Part shown: in pieces, positions 9,890 to 20,200 of the stretch
Numbering within the stretch: position 1 is the first letter of the stretch
How the letters are laid out: each line of letters opens with the position of its first letter
Source of the DNA: Bacteroidota bacterium
GTDB lineage: Bacteria > Bacteroidota > Ignavibacteria > Kryptoniales > JAKASW01
Direction: 5' to 3'
DNA: 64,000 nucleotides
NCBI GenBank assembly: GCA_021812985.1
Contig: JAKAMG010000005.1
Coordinates: 99,284-163,283 of the forward strand
Notes under the pieces: model-generated
What the model saw: only the letters and a program-made list of their open reading frames with translations
Database searches by the model: none
What the model was told of the DNA's origin: nothing
Program-made: the position numbers and the translations under genes

Positions 9890-12661
9890 CTAGAAAACAA
9901 CGCTCAAGCCGACGCGCACCGATCGAGGGGCTGAATAGCTTGTCGGGTCGTTGACATACTGCTGCAAAGTGTTGAGCCCTATTATCGTGCCGGCGGATGT
10001 GATATCCTGCTGCAGCAAGTCGTTGGCGCGCCCCGTCGCGGCGTTCACGTTGACCTCGTTCCTGATATCGAGAAGGTTATACACGAGCGCGAAGAGATTC
10101 ACGTTCAGGCCGTTCGAAAGCCTGAAGGTCTTCTGCGCCCTGAGATCGACGTTGTAAGTGGCCGGCTTGACCGCGTTGTTGTCAAAGAGTATCCCTTGCG
10201 AGATCCTAACATCCTGCGTGTATGGGAATCCGGAGCCGTAGTTGAATATGAGTCCTACAGTCCAGTCATCAGCGCTGCCGACATCCGCTTCAGCATTGAG
10301 CGTGTTCCTTTGGTCCCAGTCAAGCGGGACAAACATCTTATTCGTTTCAACCGGTGGACTCGACTGGTTGTTGTAGAATACAGACATCGGGTCGGAGGCG
10401 TCACCTTCAGCTATTTGGAATGTATAGTCAATCTTGAGGCTGAAGAGCTCGGAGAATCTCTTGTCCAGCGTGACGATGAAGCCTTTCACGTTGGCATAGT
10501 CCCTGTTGATGTAGCGCGCGTAGTTGACTCCCTGGTAAGTGTTTATTATCTCCATGCCGAGCCAGTTCCTGATGTCACGATCGTATAGCGTGAAGTCCAG
10601 CGACATGTCTGAAGAGAGAGCCTGCTGGAGTCCTATCTCATACATAACTGTCTTCTGCGCCTGCAGGTCAGGATTGCCCATTACACTCGAGAGCCCTCCT
10701 GTTTCGAGGACGAGCTCACCGGGGTTATCATAGAGGTTTGAAAAACTTGGGATCTGAAAGAAGTGACCATATGAGAAATGAATGATTCCCCTGTCAGTGA
10801 TAGGAAATGAGATTCCGAGTCTCGGGCTAATCTGGGTCTTCGCCGAAGCCTCCACCATCCTGCCGGCGTTCGGGAAGTTCGGATCGCGCAGGGGGTTCTT
10901 CAGATCGTAGAGATACTGCGCGTTCGGCTTGAAGTAGTCGAAACGCAGACCGATGTTTATTATCATTATGTCGTATTCCGCCTTGTCCTGAACATAGGCA
11001 GAGAACGCAGTGGGATAGCGCGTATAAGCCTGGTTTCCGGCAGGATCCTGACTGCTTATGCTCCCGAGGTTGAGATACAGAGGAGTATAAGTGGTATCTA
11101 TTCCGGTACCTCCCGAGGGGCTGACGAGACTGTATTCATGGTCGTACAGCTTGTACCAATCGAGCTCAGCGCCGACGCCAATTTTGTGATGGACCGAAAT
11201 CTGGTCATTGAGCTGCCACTGCAGTATGCTCTCGATGGTTTCCCTCTCATATCTCCCCGACTGCTGGCCACCCGATTGAAAAGTATAGTTGGACATCGGT
11301 GAGCCCTGCGTCGGGTCTACATATCTCGGGTCGTACGGATTGGCGTAGACGTATCCTTTGTAGTTGTACCTGTTGACGGCAAATTTCAGTGTCTGAAATA
11401 CGTTCTGCGTTGGGATTTGAGTGATCTGGAAACTGTGTATCCAATTGTTCATGTAATGATTCATGAGTCCGTCTGGGGTCCATTCCCAAACATGGCTGTA
11501 GTATTTATTCCAAGTGTCGTTATAGAAGAGCGAATATGAAAACTTCAGAGAGGGCAAGGAGTAACTCAGCTTAGCGTTCGCCGAGTACATCCTCGATGGA
11601 TTCATCGGAACGTAGGCTGAATCGCCTGAGTGAGGCATCACGTAAATCGGATTTCCACTCGGATCGAGAATCGCGTTTCCGTTCGGGTCGGTGAGTGGAA
11701 AGGGCGATACGTCGGTGGTCTTATATATTCTCTGTCCATAAAGGTAACCGGGATCATAGTAATATCTGCCGGTGGCAAAGAACGTAAGGTCAGATACAAT
11801 TTTGGTCGGACCGCTGAGAGTAAACTCGTAATCTCTCGTCCTGAAGGTCGTTAGTTTGCCGACGTTCGGGAAGAGGGACGTATGAGTCGTTACGTAGTCA
11901 CCCGTGTAGGCGGAGAGAGAACCATGGAATTGCTGAGAGCCATCCTGGGTCACTATGTTCACGACACCGGACATAGCCTGCCCGTACTCAGCGTTAAAAG
12001 TACCGCTGATGACTTCCATTTCTCTTATGGAGGAGTTTTCCACCTGCAGCGGCAGAGAACCATTGAATGGATCCGTTACCGACAATCCATCAACCAGATA
12101 GGAGACCTCGTCCGAACGTCCGCCTCTAAAGTGGCCACCGACCACCCCCGCCTGGAGATTAATGATCTGGCCGACGCTCTCGACCGGCATCTTACTGATC
12201 TCATTTGCAGAAACGGTTATGGAAGTGGATGTGAGATCCTTCTGAACGAGAGGTCTTTTGGCAGTTACTACGACTTCCTTCGCATTGACCGCCTGCGGCT
12301 CTAGTTTCATGTTCAGAGAGAACGTGAGGTCAATCTTTATGGGAACATCCTTGACCATTACTTTCTGGTAACCGACGGCGCTTATCGTCACGGTATAATT
12401 CCCGGGCGGAATGTAGTCGACATAATAGTAGCCGTCCATGTCAGTCGCGGCTCCCATGCTTGTACCCTGAATGAGCACAGTGGCACCTATAATAGGTTCA
12501 CCTGTCTGAGAGTCCGTAACCTTCCCCGCCAGTTTACCCGTCGTCCCGGCCAAGGAAAGTCGCGACAGCGACAAGACGATGAGCGGAAGCAGAAGCAATT
12601 TCCATAAATGGGGAGAGGCACCTTTCCGGCCCGAGTGACATGGCTTGCAACGATTGCGCAT
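9890..12661 (-). CDS. TonB-dependent outer-membrane receptor with carboxypeptidase-regulatory domain
   Basis: The 923-residue protein has a long signal sequence ending near LSLAG. A carboxypeptidase-D-regulatory-like domain follows at about residues 40-125 (GKLAGKVTDSQTGEPIIGATVLIQGTSMGAATDMDGYYYV). Then comes a plug domain (MPVESVGQIINLQAGVVGG ... YLVDGLSVTDPF ... MEVISGTFNAEYGQAMSGVVNIVT). The remainder is a 22-strand-type barrel ending in SVRVGLSVVF. It should import an oligosaccharide or other ligand across the outer membrane using TonB energy. No canonical SusC TonB-box is evident and no SusD follows. A GAGGAAA site supports the start. A terminator at 12721-12752 separates it from the upstream gene, so it heads its own operon with the genes at 6734, 5687 and 4315. 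Confidence 0.9.
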   Translation of the reverse strand: MRNRCKPCHSGRKGASPHLWKLLLLPLIVLSLSRLSLAGTTGKLAGKVTDSQTGEPIIGATVLIQGTSMGAATDMDGYYYVDYIPPGNYTVTISAVGYQKVMVKDVPIKIDLTFSLNMKLEPQAVNAKEVVVTAKRPLVQKDLTSTSITVSANEISKMPVESVGQIINLQAGVVGGHFRGGRSDEVSYLVDGLSVTDPFNGSLPLQVENSSIREMEVISGTFNAEYGQAMSGVVNIVTQDGSQQFHGSLSAYTGDYVTTHTSLFPNVGKLTTFRTRDYEFTLSGPTKIVSDLTFFATGRYYYDPGYLYGQRIYKTTDVSPFPLTDPNGNAILDPSGNPIYVMPHSGDSAYVPMNPSRMYSANAKLSYSLPSLKFSYSLFYNDTWNKYYSHVWEWTPDGLMNHYMNNWIHSFQITQIPTQNVFQTLKFAVNRYNYKGYVYANPYDPRYVDPTQGSPMSNYTFQSGGQQSGRYERETIESILQWQLNDQISVHHKIGVGAELDWYKLYDHEYSLVSPSGGTGIDTTYTPLYLNLGSISSQDPAGNQAYTRYPTAFSAYVQDKAEYDIMIINIGLRFDYFKPNAQYLYDLKNPLRDPNFPNAGRMVEASAKTQISPRLGISFPITDRGIIHFSYGHFFQIPSFSNLYDNPGELVLETGGLSSVMGNPDLQAQKTVMYEIGLQQALSSDMSLDFTLYDRDIRNWLGMEIINTYQGVNYARYINRDYANVKGFIVTLDKRFSELFSLKIDYTFQIAEGDASDPMSVFYNNQSSPPVETNKMFVPLDWDQRNTLNAEADVGSADDWTVGLIFNYGSGFPYTQDVRISQGILFDNNAVKPATYNVDLRAQKTFRLSNGLNVNLFALVYNLLDIRNEVNVNAATGRANDLLQQDITSAGTIIGLNTLQQYVNDPTSYSAPRSVRVGLSVVF

Positions 12662-12720
12662 AACTATTTCCTCAAGTGGTAAAAACTTCGGAGTGTCTGA
12701 TTTTCTCCTGAAAAAGAGAG

Positions 12721-12752
12721 GAGGTTCGTCTCCCTTTCGGAAGACGAACCTC
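12721..12752 (-). terminator. Intrinsic terminator after the CBM9-type protein gene
   Basis: GAGGTTCGTCT (12721-12731) pairs with AGACGAACCTC (12742-12752), a perfect 11-bp stem with a 10-base loop. It is 12 bases past the stop codon at 12765. On the minus strand it is followed by CTCTCTTTTTC, a U-rich tail. Confidence 0.85.
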
Positions 12753-12764
12753 GCTCAGTCAATC

Positions 12765-15308
12765 TTACTTAATCAGCATCATTTTCTTCACGTTCTGGAA
12801 CGAACCGGACTTGACCTGGTAGAAGTACACGCCGCTCGCATACTTGGTTGCATCGAACGTTACAGTGTAACTGCCCGCGGTCTGAACACGGTCAACCAGC
12901 GTTTCGACCTTCTGTCCGAGGACGTTGTAAACCGAAAGAGTCACCAGACCCGGCTTCATGATCGTGTATCTGATCTGAGTCGTCGGGTTGAACGGGTTGG
13001 GATAGTTCTGTGACAACTCATAGGTCGTCGGAGTCTGGACGTTCTGCTTGACCCCCATCACCATCTTGTCCCCAATCCAAGTATAGGACCATACGGAGAC
13101 ATTCTGGTAGGAATTGCCGTCAGCGATCGGTGAATAGTCGAGCTGTCCGTCTCTGGAAGTCTTTCCCGGCGAGACGCTGCTCAGTTCTATGTCGAACGGT
13201 ATCCTCGCTCCGACGTGAGGCACGAAAACGCTGTCAGTGCCTGTGTAGCCGCCGTTCCGCTTGTGCGCGATATCCGTCCAGGGTATCCTGGCCTCAAAGT
13301 TATAACCATCGAGAGGATCCGGGACCAATCTCGCGCCCCAGTAATAGTCCGTTCCGGGTACTTCCAAAGAGTCAGTTCCCTTGTTGTCGATTATGATCCT
13401 ATCCTGGGCAAACCTGAAATGGTAATCAGGTTGAGCTCCGCCCTCGAGCGCAGTATGAGGGGCGCCCTGATAGTTGTAGAGCCCGATGAACATGTCTGTG
13501 CTCGTGTTGAGCCAGGACGACTGACTGGCGTTGAACACAATGTTGTTTGTGTTGATGTGGCCTGCGACGTAGAGATACGTTTGATCCATCGCGACATAGA
13601 CATCGCCGGAGCTAACGGAGTCGCTGGATATGATCGCGCCCGTTACCTTCGTGCCGCTCCCGTCACTGACTGCAAGATGGAACGGCTTGATGCCGGCGTT
13701 TGTCCACTCGCTGAGGTCGCCATCAGCCTTGAAGTTGAAAGAGGAACCGGAAGTCCACAACGGATAGATGACGGAAACACCCTTCGCCGTGTTCGTCACA
13801 GCACTGTTGTAGGACGCCGGTGTGCCGAGGAGGCCGTCCGTGCTCCTGCACACGACTGCATAGTAGTACGTTACCGGCTGGTCTGTCAGCGGCGCCGTAA
13901 GGACATGCGTGAACGACATGGTGCCCTGCGGTACACCGGTGCCGGCTACGTTGGCCGAGTCTATGTTCGTGATGGGAGACGTCGAATAGTAGATATTGTA
14001 AGTGGCTCCGGCCTGACCGGGCACGTCTGTCCAGCTGACGATGTTCGAATAGTTGGGTGTCTTGGTGACGGCGACGCCAGTTGCGGCGACCGGTGGTACC
14101 GGATGAGGAGGATTACCAGTCCAGACGTCTGACAACCACACATTCTTCCCGGCCTTGCCATCGCCCTCGGACATAATCTGCCAGACGACGACATTTGCAG
14201 GATTAAACACTCCGGGATTCGAATCCTGTCTCCAGGTGATGTCTCGGAGCGGAATCGCATACTGGTGCCACAATGTGTCCTGCGTGACGTAGAATGGATA
14301 TCTAACCTTGGCGTTTCCATCTTCGAACTGGACCGCCATCGAGTCGACGCCAGTATCCGCTTTCATGTAGAACTTCAGACTGTCGACTGGCCATCCACCG
14401 GAGAGGTTGTAGGGCGGGTTTACGTTGTAACCCCAGCCGTTCCAGCCGTTGCTCCACTGGTCGCCCATGATCCAGTGCATTGAGTTCGTATTGGGGAAAG
14501 GACCATTGCCGTTTTCCTGGAACACCTGAGCATTGCCCCAAGTCCAGGCCTGACCCAGGTTGCTGGGTGAAGTGATCCCGTTGAATATGACGAATGGAAT
14601 CGGGAGATTCCCCGTACGGTCAAAGCCCGCCAGCTTGACCTGCATCGTATCGAGAGGAATATTGGTAAATCCTGCCGGTGGGGTGCCTACGGTTACAAAC
14701 ACTATGTTCCAACCAACTATCCTGTTCAGGTCAAGCTTGTAGTTGTTGTAGGTGAAGGCGTTCCATGACGTCGGTCCGACGACAAAACCGCTGTCACCGG
14801 GAGAGACCGATCCGTCTGACTTGATCTGGTGCAGGGGAACGTTCAACTGATACCAATCCCTGGCCTTCGCGAATATGGTATCGTTTTCATAAATGTAAAC
14901 CTCCTTGGGATCTCCTGGCTGATCAATGTCCCAGAGCTGTATCCTCATTGCCATGTTCTGAGGGTAGTTAGGAGCGGTAACGACTTTGAGCCAGAGGCGC
15001 AGGGTGTCACTTGAGCTCCAATCAAGATACTGTCCAGTCTGGGCGTTCCAGGCCAGCTGGCCGAAACTTCCCCAGGGATGGAGCGAGTCGATCTTGACGT
15101 TGACGACTAGCGAAGAGTCGAAACCTGCCGGCTTGTCCGTGCCATCCTGTGAGAGCGTCAGGGAGGCGTTGGCACCGGGCTCGACGTATGTGCTGAAATT
15201 CGAGTCAGCAGACACGTGGCTCAGACTGTCAATCATGCTTTCCTGCGCGAGGGCGGCAGCAGACCAAGCCATGACTGCAACTATAACGGGTAACACGATC
15301 TTCTTCAA
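12765..15308 (-). CDS. Secreted multidomain carbohydrate-binding protein (CBM9-like) with T9SS domain
   Basis: I chose a TTG start at 15308: LKKIVLPVIVAVMAWSAAALAQ is a good signal peptide and GGAG lies 7 bases before it. In-frame codons continue upstream to 15374 but include no better start. The 847-residue protein has two beta-sandwich, CBM-like units (about 60-230 and 260-410). A fibronectin-III-like segment comes next (about 420-520). A CBM9/DOMON-like module follows at about 540-740 (KADGDLSEWTNAGIKPFHLAVSDGSG ... YVAMDQTYLYVAGHI). It ends in a T9SS sorting domain (SQNYPNPFNPTTQIRYTI ... KKMMLIK). No catalytic motif is apparent, so it is best seen as a surface glycan-binding protein. It lies about 70 bases after the SLC5 symporter gene and is likely co-transcribed with it. 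Confidence 0.8.
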   Translation of the reverse strand: MKKIVLPVIVAVMAWSAAALAQESMIDSLSHVSADSNFSTYVEPGANASLTLSQDGTDKPAGFDSSLVVNVKIDSLHPWGSFGQLAWNAQTGQYLDWSSSDTLRLWLKVVTAPNYPQNMAMRIQLWDIDQPGDPKEVYIYENDTIFAKARDWYQLNVPLHQIKSDGSVSPGDSGFVVGPTSWNAFTYNNYKLDLNRIVGWNIVFVTVGTPPAGFTNIPLDTMQVKLAGFDRTGNLPIPFVIFNGITSPSNLGQAWTWGNAQVFQENGNGPFPNTNSMHWIMGDQWSNGWNGWGYNVNPPYNLSGGWPVDSLKFYMKADTGVDSMAVQFEDGNAKVRYPFYVTQDTLWHQYAIPLRDITWRQDSNPGVFNPANVVVWQIMSEGDGKAGKNVWLSDVWTGNPPHPVPPVAATGVAVTKTPNYSNIVSWTDVPGQAGATYNIYYSTSPITNIDSANVAGTGVPQGTMSFTHVLTAPLTDQPVTYYYAVVCRSTDGLLGTPASYNSAVTNTAKGVSVIYPLWTSGSSFNFKADGDLSEWTNAGIKPFHLAVSDGSGTKVTGAIISSDSVSSGDVYVAMDQTYLYVAGHINTNNIVFNASQSSWLNTSTDMFIGLYNYQGAPHTALEGGAQPDYHFRFAQDRIIIDNKGTDSLEVPGTDYYWGARLVPDPLDGYNFEARIPWTDIAHKRNGGYTGTDSVFVPHVGARIPFDIELSSVSPGKTSRDGQLDYSPIADGNSYQNVSVWSYTWIGDKMVMGVKQNVQTPTTYELSQNYPNPFNPTTQIRYTIMKPGLVTLSVYNVLGQKVETLVDRVQTAGSYTVTFDATKYASGVYFYQVKSGSFQNVKKMMLIK

Positions 15309-15377
15309 ACGATCATCTCCGTTTTTTTTGTGAATGGATCGCAGCCCGGGGCCGGATAAAACCGCGGGCCACATTAA

Positions 15378-17009
15378 TTAAAACCACAAGCTCCAAAGTC
15401 CCGCCACAACGAGCAGGATTAGAAACGACAGCAGGGTGTTCGCTCGGTAAGCCCCAACTGCCGTATCGAGCTCACCCGCCACCTGCATTCCATCAACACT
15501 TTGTTTCAAGTCGCGCTCGTCAAAAACAACCGTCGCACGCGTTCTCCCTCCAAACACGGGGGTCAAAGACAAAAACACAAACGCGCTGAGGAAGAAGAGG
15601 AAGATCGAGAAGTGGAGGAAATTTATCCCCACGAAAGCTTTCACGAATGTGCCTTGGATCGCTCCCGAATGGAAAAGCGCGTCCAGGATCAGCCGTGATA
15701 CTCCTATAAACTCGCCTACAGCGAGCGTCCATACTGCAGCTTTTGCGTTCGCCTTCCCTTTAATCATGAACGCGAACAGGAAGACCGCCGCAATGGGCGG
15801 ACTGACATAACCCTGAACGCTCTGAAGAAACAGGTAGACCTGGGAGCTCACTAGCTTTATCAAGGGAATGCTGAGAATGGCCACTACGACGATCGCTGTG
15901 GTTGCGAGGCGCCCGATAAGGACCAGTTCCCTGTCTGTAGCATCCGGATGTTCCGGTCTGTAGAAATCGTTGGTGACCAGCACAGCCGTAGCGTTGAAAG
16001 TGCTCGCGAGTGAAGACATTATCGCGGCCAGCAAACCGGCAACGACCAATCCCTTTACGCCGCTCGGGAGGAGACTGCCCGCAAGGAGCGTCGGGTAAGT
16101 CTGGTCGCCGCTCAAGCCCGGAAACATAGCAGCCGCAAGGAGCCCCGGAAGGACAAGTATGAAAACGGGTAGGACTTTAAGCGAAGCCGCAAACAGGGAC
16201 CCCATCCTCGCGTCGTTGAGACTGCGGGCGGCGAGTACTTTCTGTATGAAATACTGATCGGTCAGCCAATACCAGAACGCAATTATCGGCGCCCCGAATA
16301 GCACACCCGTCCAGGGGTAATCGGGATCCGTGGAAGGTTTGAACATATGGAAGAAATCAGGAGGGAGCCTCTGCTCCAAACCGGAAAATCCTCCGACCGC
16401 GTTTAGCCCGTAGAGCGTCAGGAGCACAGCGCCCGCTATCAGAACGATTCCCTGGAAAACGCTTGTGCGTATGACGGCATGCGCTCCGCCGAGTATTGAA
16501 TAGAGTCCGGTGAAAAGTACGACGATAACCGCCGAAGTATATATATTCAGCCCGAAAAGTTTGTAGAAGAGTATACCTCCCGCAAAAAGGCTCACGGTTA
16601 TTTTGGTAAAGACATAAATGACGATTGAGATTGTCGCGAACGGTTTCCGCAGCGATCTGTCAAATTTCTTCTCAAGGAACTCAGGAGTCGTCACGACACC
16701 TGACTTCAGGTAAATCGGAGCGACGACCCAACCGAGGATGATGAGTATGAAGATGGCCATGAGCTCAAACTGACCGACCGCCAAACCCCTCGAAGCCCCC
16801 GCCCCCGCAAGGCCGATGAAGTGCTCGCTCGAAATGTTGGTCGCGAATATGGACATCCCAACCGCAAACCATCCCACCTTCTTGCCGGCGAGAAAGTAGT
16901 CATTGAAACTCTGCTCCCTCTTACCACTATAATAGAATCCCATGCCGATCACGATCAGCAGGTAGGATGCCATCACTATTGCGTCCAGGAGCGTGAAATT
17001 GCCTGACAA
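15378..17009 (-). CDS. Sodium/solute symporter, SLC5 (SGLT) family, probable sugar transporter
   Basis: The 543-residue protein has about 14 hydrophobic segments in the SLC5 pattern. Family signatures include FFLAGKKVGWFAVGMSIFATNISSEHFIGLAGAGASRG near residues 35-75 and GLLAAIMSSLASTFNATAVLVTNDFY near residue 330. It is expected to import a sugar with sodium across the inner membrane. The start is TTG at 17009, with AAGGAAGAAGA six bases upstream. The protein begins MSGNFTLLDAIVMASYLLIVIG. It heads a two-gene unit with the secreted CBM9-type protein. A palindromic site at 17122-17142 lies about 115 bases upstream. The substrate is unknown; glucose, galactose or a beta-glucan product would suit the neighbours. 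Confidence 0.9.
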   Translation of the reverse strand: MSGNFTLLDAIVMASYLLIVIGMGFYYSGKREQSFNDYFLAGKKVGWFAVGMSIFATNISSEHFIGLAGAGASRGLAVGQFELMAIFILIILGWVVAPIYLKSGVVTTPEFLEKKFDRSLRKPFATISIVIYVFTKITVSLFAGGILFYKLFGLNIYTSAVIVVLFTGLYSILGGAHAVIRTSVFQGIVLIAGAVLLTLYGLNAVGGFSGLEQRLPPDFFHMFKPSTDPDYPWTGVLFGAPIIAFWYWLTDQYFIQKVLAARSLNDARMGSLFAASLKVLPVFILVLPGLLAAAMFPGLSGDQTYPTLLAGSLLPSGVKGLVVAGLLAAIMSSLASTFNATAVLVTNDFYRPEHPDATDRELVLIGRLATTAIVVVAILSIPLIKLVSSQVYLFLQSVQGYVSPPIAAVFLFAFMIKGKANAKAAVWTLAVGEFIGVSRLILDALFHSGAIQGTFVKAFVGINFLHFSIFLFFLSAFVFLSLTPVFGGRTRATVVFDERDLKQSVDGMQVAGELDTAVGAYRANTLLSFLILLVVAGLWSLWF

Positions 17010-17121
17010 TCTTCTTCCTTGTTTAATGGGTTGAGTATCATAAAGGATGCCAAAAGAAGGGCGCGATAATCAGCCGTCTTCGAGGATTCCAATCCCCATC
17101 CTCCTACGGATCCAGCCCTTA

Positions 17122-17142
17122 TTATCGGTTTGATAAAAGAAT
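17122..17142 (-). promoter_or_regulatory. Palindromic candidate operator upstream of the SLC5 symporter
   Basis: TTATC-GGTTT-GATAA (17122-17136) is a perfect 5-bp inverted repeat followed by AAAGAAT. The same arrangement, differing at 2 of 21 positions, occurs at 38261-38281 upstream of the other sugar-transporter operon. Both copies sit in intergenic DNA 110-220 bases before a transporter start. The regulator is unknown. Confidence 0.5.
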
Positions 17143-17267
17143 ATTTATTACAATAATAAAAGGGCCCCGTACCACGGTATATGCCCGCGTGAGATAGGCT
17201 TCTGTCAAATTCAGAACGAGCTGGCTTACCCTGATATAATCTCCCGCGATCCGGTTGGCGCGAATAC

Positions 17268-20200
17268 TTATTTCAGAACCGTCATCTTCTTTACCGCTGT
17301 ATACCCGCCGCAAGTGAGCTTGTAAAAGTAAACTCCGCTGGCCAGTCTTCCTGAGTCGACGCTTACCATGTAGTATCCTGCCGGTTCCGTTCTATCGACA
17401 AGTCCCAGGACTCTCCGTCCCAGCACATCGTACACGTCAAGCACGACATGTCCTGCCTTCGGTATTCTGTACCCGATGCTGGTAGAAGGATTAAAAGGAT
17501 TGGGGAAATTGTCATCCAACCGATAGCCCGTAGGGACGTGCGATTCTCCGGATACGCCCGTAGTCGTGTCTGTGGCATATACTCCGAGCTCGTAAATTGA
17601 GTACCCCCATTGGGTCGCCCTTTTAATCCCGTATATTTCCACGTATCTCGCGGGCATGCCAACCGGCAGCACATTCAAGCCTCCCGTTCCGCTTGTGATA
17701 TGCTGGGCCACTTCCCAGTTGGAGCCGTCAGTGGAGACGAGGACTTCGAATTCGCTGGCGTATGCCGTCTCCCATGCTATGGAGACATGATCCACATTGT
17801 AAACATTTCCGAGATCCACCTTGAGCCATTGCGGATCGGAGAAGGCGGATGACCAACGGGTGGACGAGTTTCCATCCACCGCGTAGCTCGGAGGATAGCT
17901 TGTAGACTCCACGGAAGAAGACGTGGCAGTCTTGAGAAGTGCGAGGTTAACCGGCGGTTTCTGTATGACCGTGACGGTGTCATCCGCAGAGTTGTTGGAA
18001 GGGTTTAACTCATCGATCGAGTTGTCAGGATTGACTGTGGCCTGTACGGTATAGCTCCCCGTTTCATTGGCTGTCCAGGAGTTTGAGTCCGATGTTGCAC
18101 CGGTATCGGCGCAGACGAGTGCCATCCCACCGGCCGGAATCGTACGACTGAACGACACCGCCCGTGTCACTTTATTCCCGTTGACGTAGAAGTCGACCCT
18201 TTCAGATGCACCAGTGGGGGTCGGGCCAGTCCCCTGATTCTTTACCATTGCAAGAAAGACTACTTTATCCCCCTTGACTGGGAAACGGGGAAACCACTTG
18301 AGGTTGGTGATGACAAGATCAGGTTGGGGAGGAGCCGGAGTCAGCTCAAAGCTTCCTCTCTGCGAAAGACTGTCAGACGATCCTCCTACCATAACGGTGT
18401 ATGTTCCGGGATCGACGTCGTAAGATGCGGAGGTAGTATCGTAGTAATACAGATTATCGTTGGTCAGTTTAAACGTCACTGTCTTCGTCTCACCAGGATT
18501 GAGCGGCACCCTCTTGAAGCCTTCAAGCTGTTTGACGGGCATCCAGAGGCCGGCGGACGAAGTGTGGGAAATATAGAGTTGTGCGACCTCGTCGCCCGGG
18601 ACTTTTCCCGTATTGGTCACATCGACGCTGACGTTGATATCATGGCCGACGGAGCCAGATGCCGGAGTTATGGATAGGTTGGTGAAATTGAAAGTAGTAT
18701 AGCTGAGTCCGAACCCAAACGCGAACTCAGGTTTATATCCCATTTGATCGAACCAGCGATAACCCGCGCCATACTCGTTGTCATAGCTCAGAGTGTATGG
18801 CGGGAGCTGCGCGTCGGAGACTGGCATGGTAACAGAGAGTTTGCCGCCGGGATTGTAGTCCCCAAAAAGGACGTCGGCGATCGCGTTCCCTCCCTCCTGG
18901 CCCGGATAAAATCCGTAGATGAGCCCCTTCATGCTGCCGATGCAGCCATGCAGTCCGCATATTCCGCCACTCTCTATGACACAGATGAGATTCTTGTTGG
19001 CGGCAGCGAGTCGGTTTATGAGCGTTTCCTGCTCGCCCGGAAGGTCTATGGATCCACCGACCCGGTCAAAGCCTTCTCCTTCCTGAGTGCCGTCGAGGCC
19101 GCCGACGTAGACAACGTAGTCAGCTGAAGCGGCGGCGTTAACCGCGGCCTGGAATCCGGTCGTGTCACTGCTGTTGATGTCACAGCCTTTAGCGTAGATG
19201 ACTCTTGAAGATCCAATTTTGTTCTCAATTCCTTCAAGCGGAGAGACGCTGTAGAAGGGAGTGACCCAACTGCTCCCTGAAGCATCCGTCTGGCAAATTC
19301 CAGCGCTCGGTCCGATGATGGCGACAGTCCCTACCGAATTTTTGTTAATCGGCAGAATGCCATCGACGTTCTTCAAAAGCACCAAGCTCTCTCTCCCTGC
19401 CTGCAGGCAGAGCTGCTGGTGAGCGGTGCTGTTTACATCGGCGGGATTGCCGGGGAGATAGTAGTCCAGCATGCCTGAAAGTATCTTCGTCTTCAGTTCA
19501 TCGCGCACGGCACTGTCCACTGTCGCGACAGATACCGCGCCGCCGTTGATCGCGTTGAGGAGATTATCTTTGTACTGGCTGTCCCCCATATCTATGGTGC
19601 ATCCCGCATTCATGGCGTTCGCGGTGTTCCATATTGACCCCCAGTCTGAAATGACGTAGAACGGGAACCCCCATTTGTCCCTGAGTATGTCTGTCAGGAG
19701 GTTGCGGTTCTCTGCGCACTTTTCTCCGTTTATCAGGTTGTAGGCGTTCATCACGCAGAGCACTCCACCCTCCTGCACCGCAGTCCTGAAGTTCAAGCCG
19801 TATTCCTCCATCAGATTCCGCTGGCTGATGGAAATATTGTTTGCCGTCCGGTTGTTTTCCTTGCCGTTCGCGTTGTAATGTTTCGCGGTGGCTATGCATC
19901 CCGTGCTCTGCACGCCCTTTATGAGGGAGGTGGTAATCTGCGCGCAGAGATATGAATCTTCGCCGCCGCTTTCGGGACTCCTTCCGTAACGGGGGTCGCG
20001 GCAGATATCCATCGACGGGCCGAGCATCTGATGAAAACCCTTACCGCGAAACTCCTGACCGAGCGCGACGCCAACTTCCCTTATCACATCTTCATCCCAG
20101 GTGGCCGCCATGCCGATGCTGACGGGAAAGCTTGTCGCATTTCCATACCTCACCCCATGCGGCCCGTCGTACATCTGAAAACCGGGGATGCCAAGCCTCA

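Noticed and set aside
13215..14132. A 305-codon open frame on the plus strand
   Set aside because: It lies fully antisense to the CBM9-type protein, whose domains and sorting signal are clear. The product is rich in Arg, Val and Asp with no recognisable fold. High GC genes often leave such mirror frames.
17140..17240. TTGACA-like -35 element upstream of the SLC5 gene on the minus strand
   Set aside because: No -10 hexamer stands at normal spacing, and promoters in this lineage may not follow the E. coli consensus.
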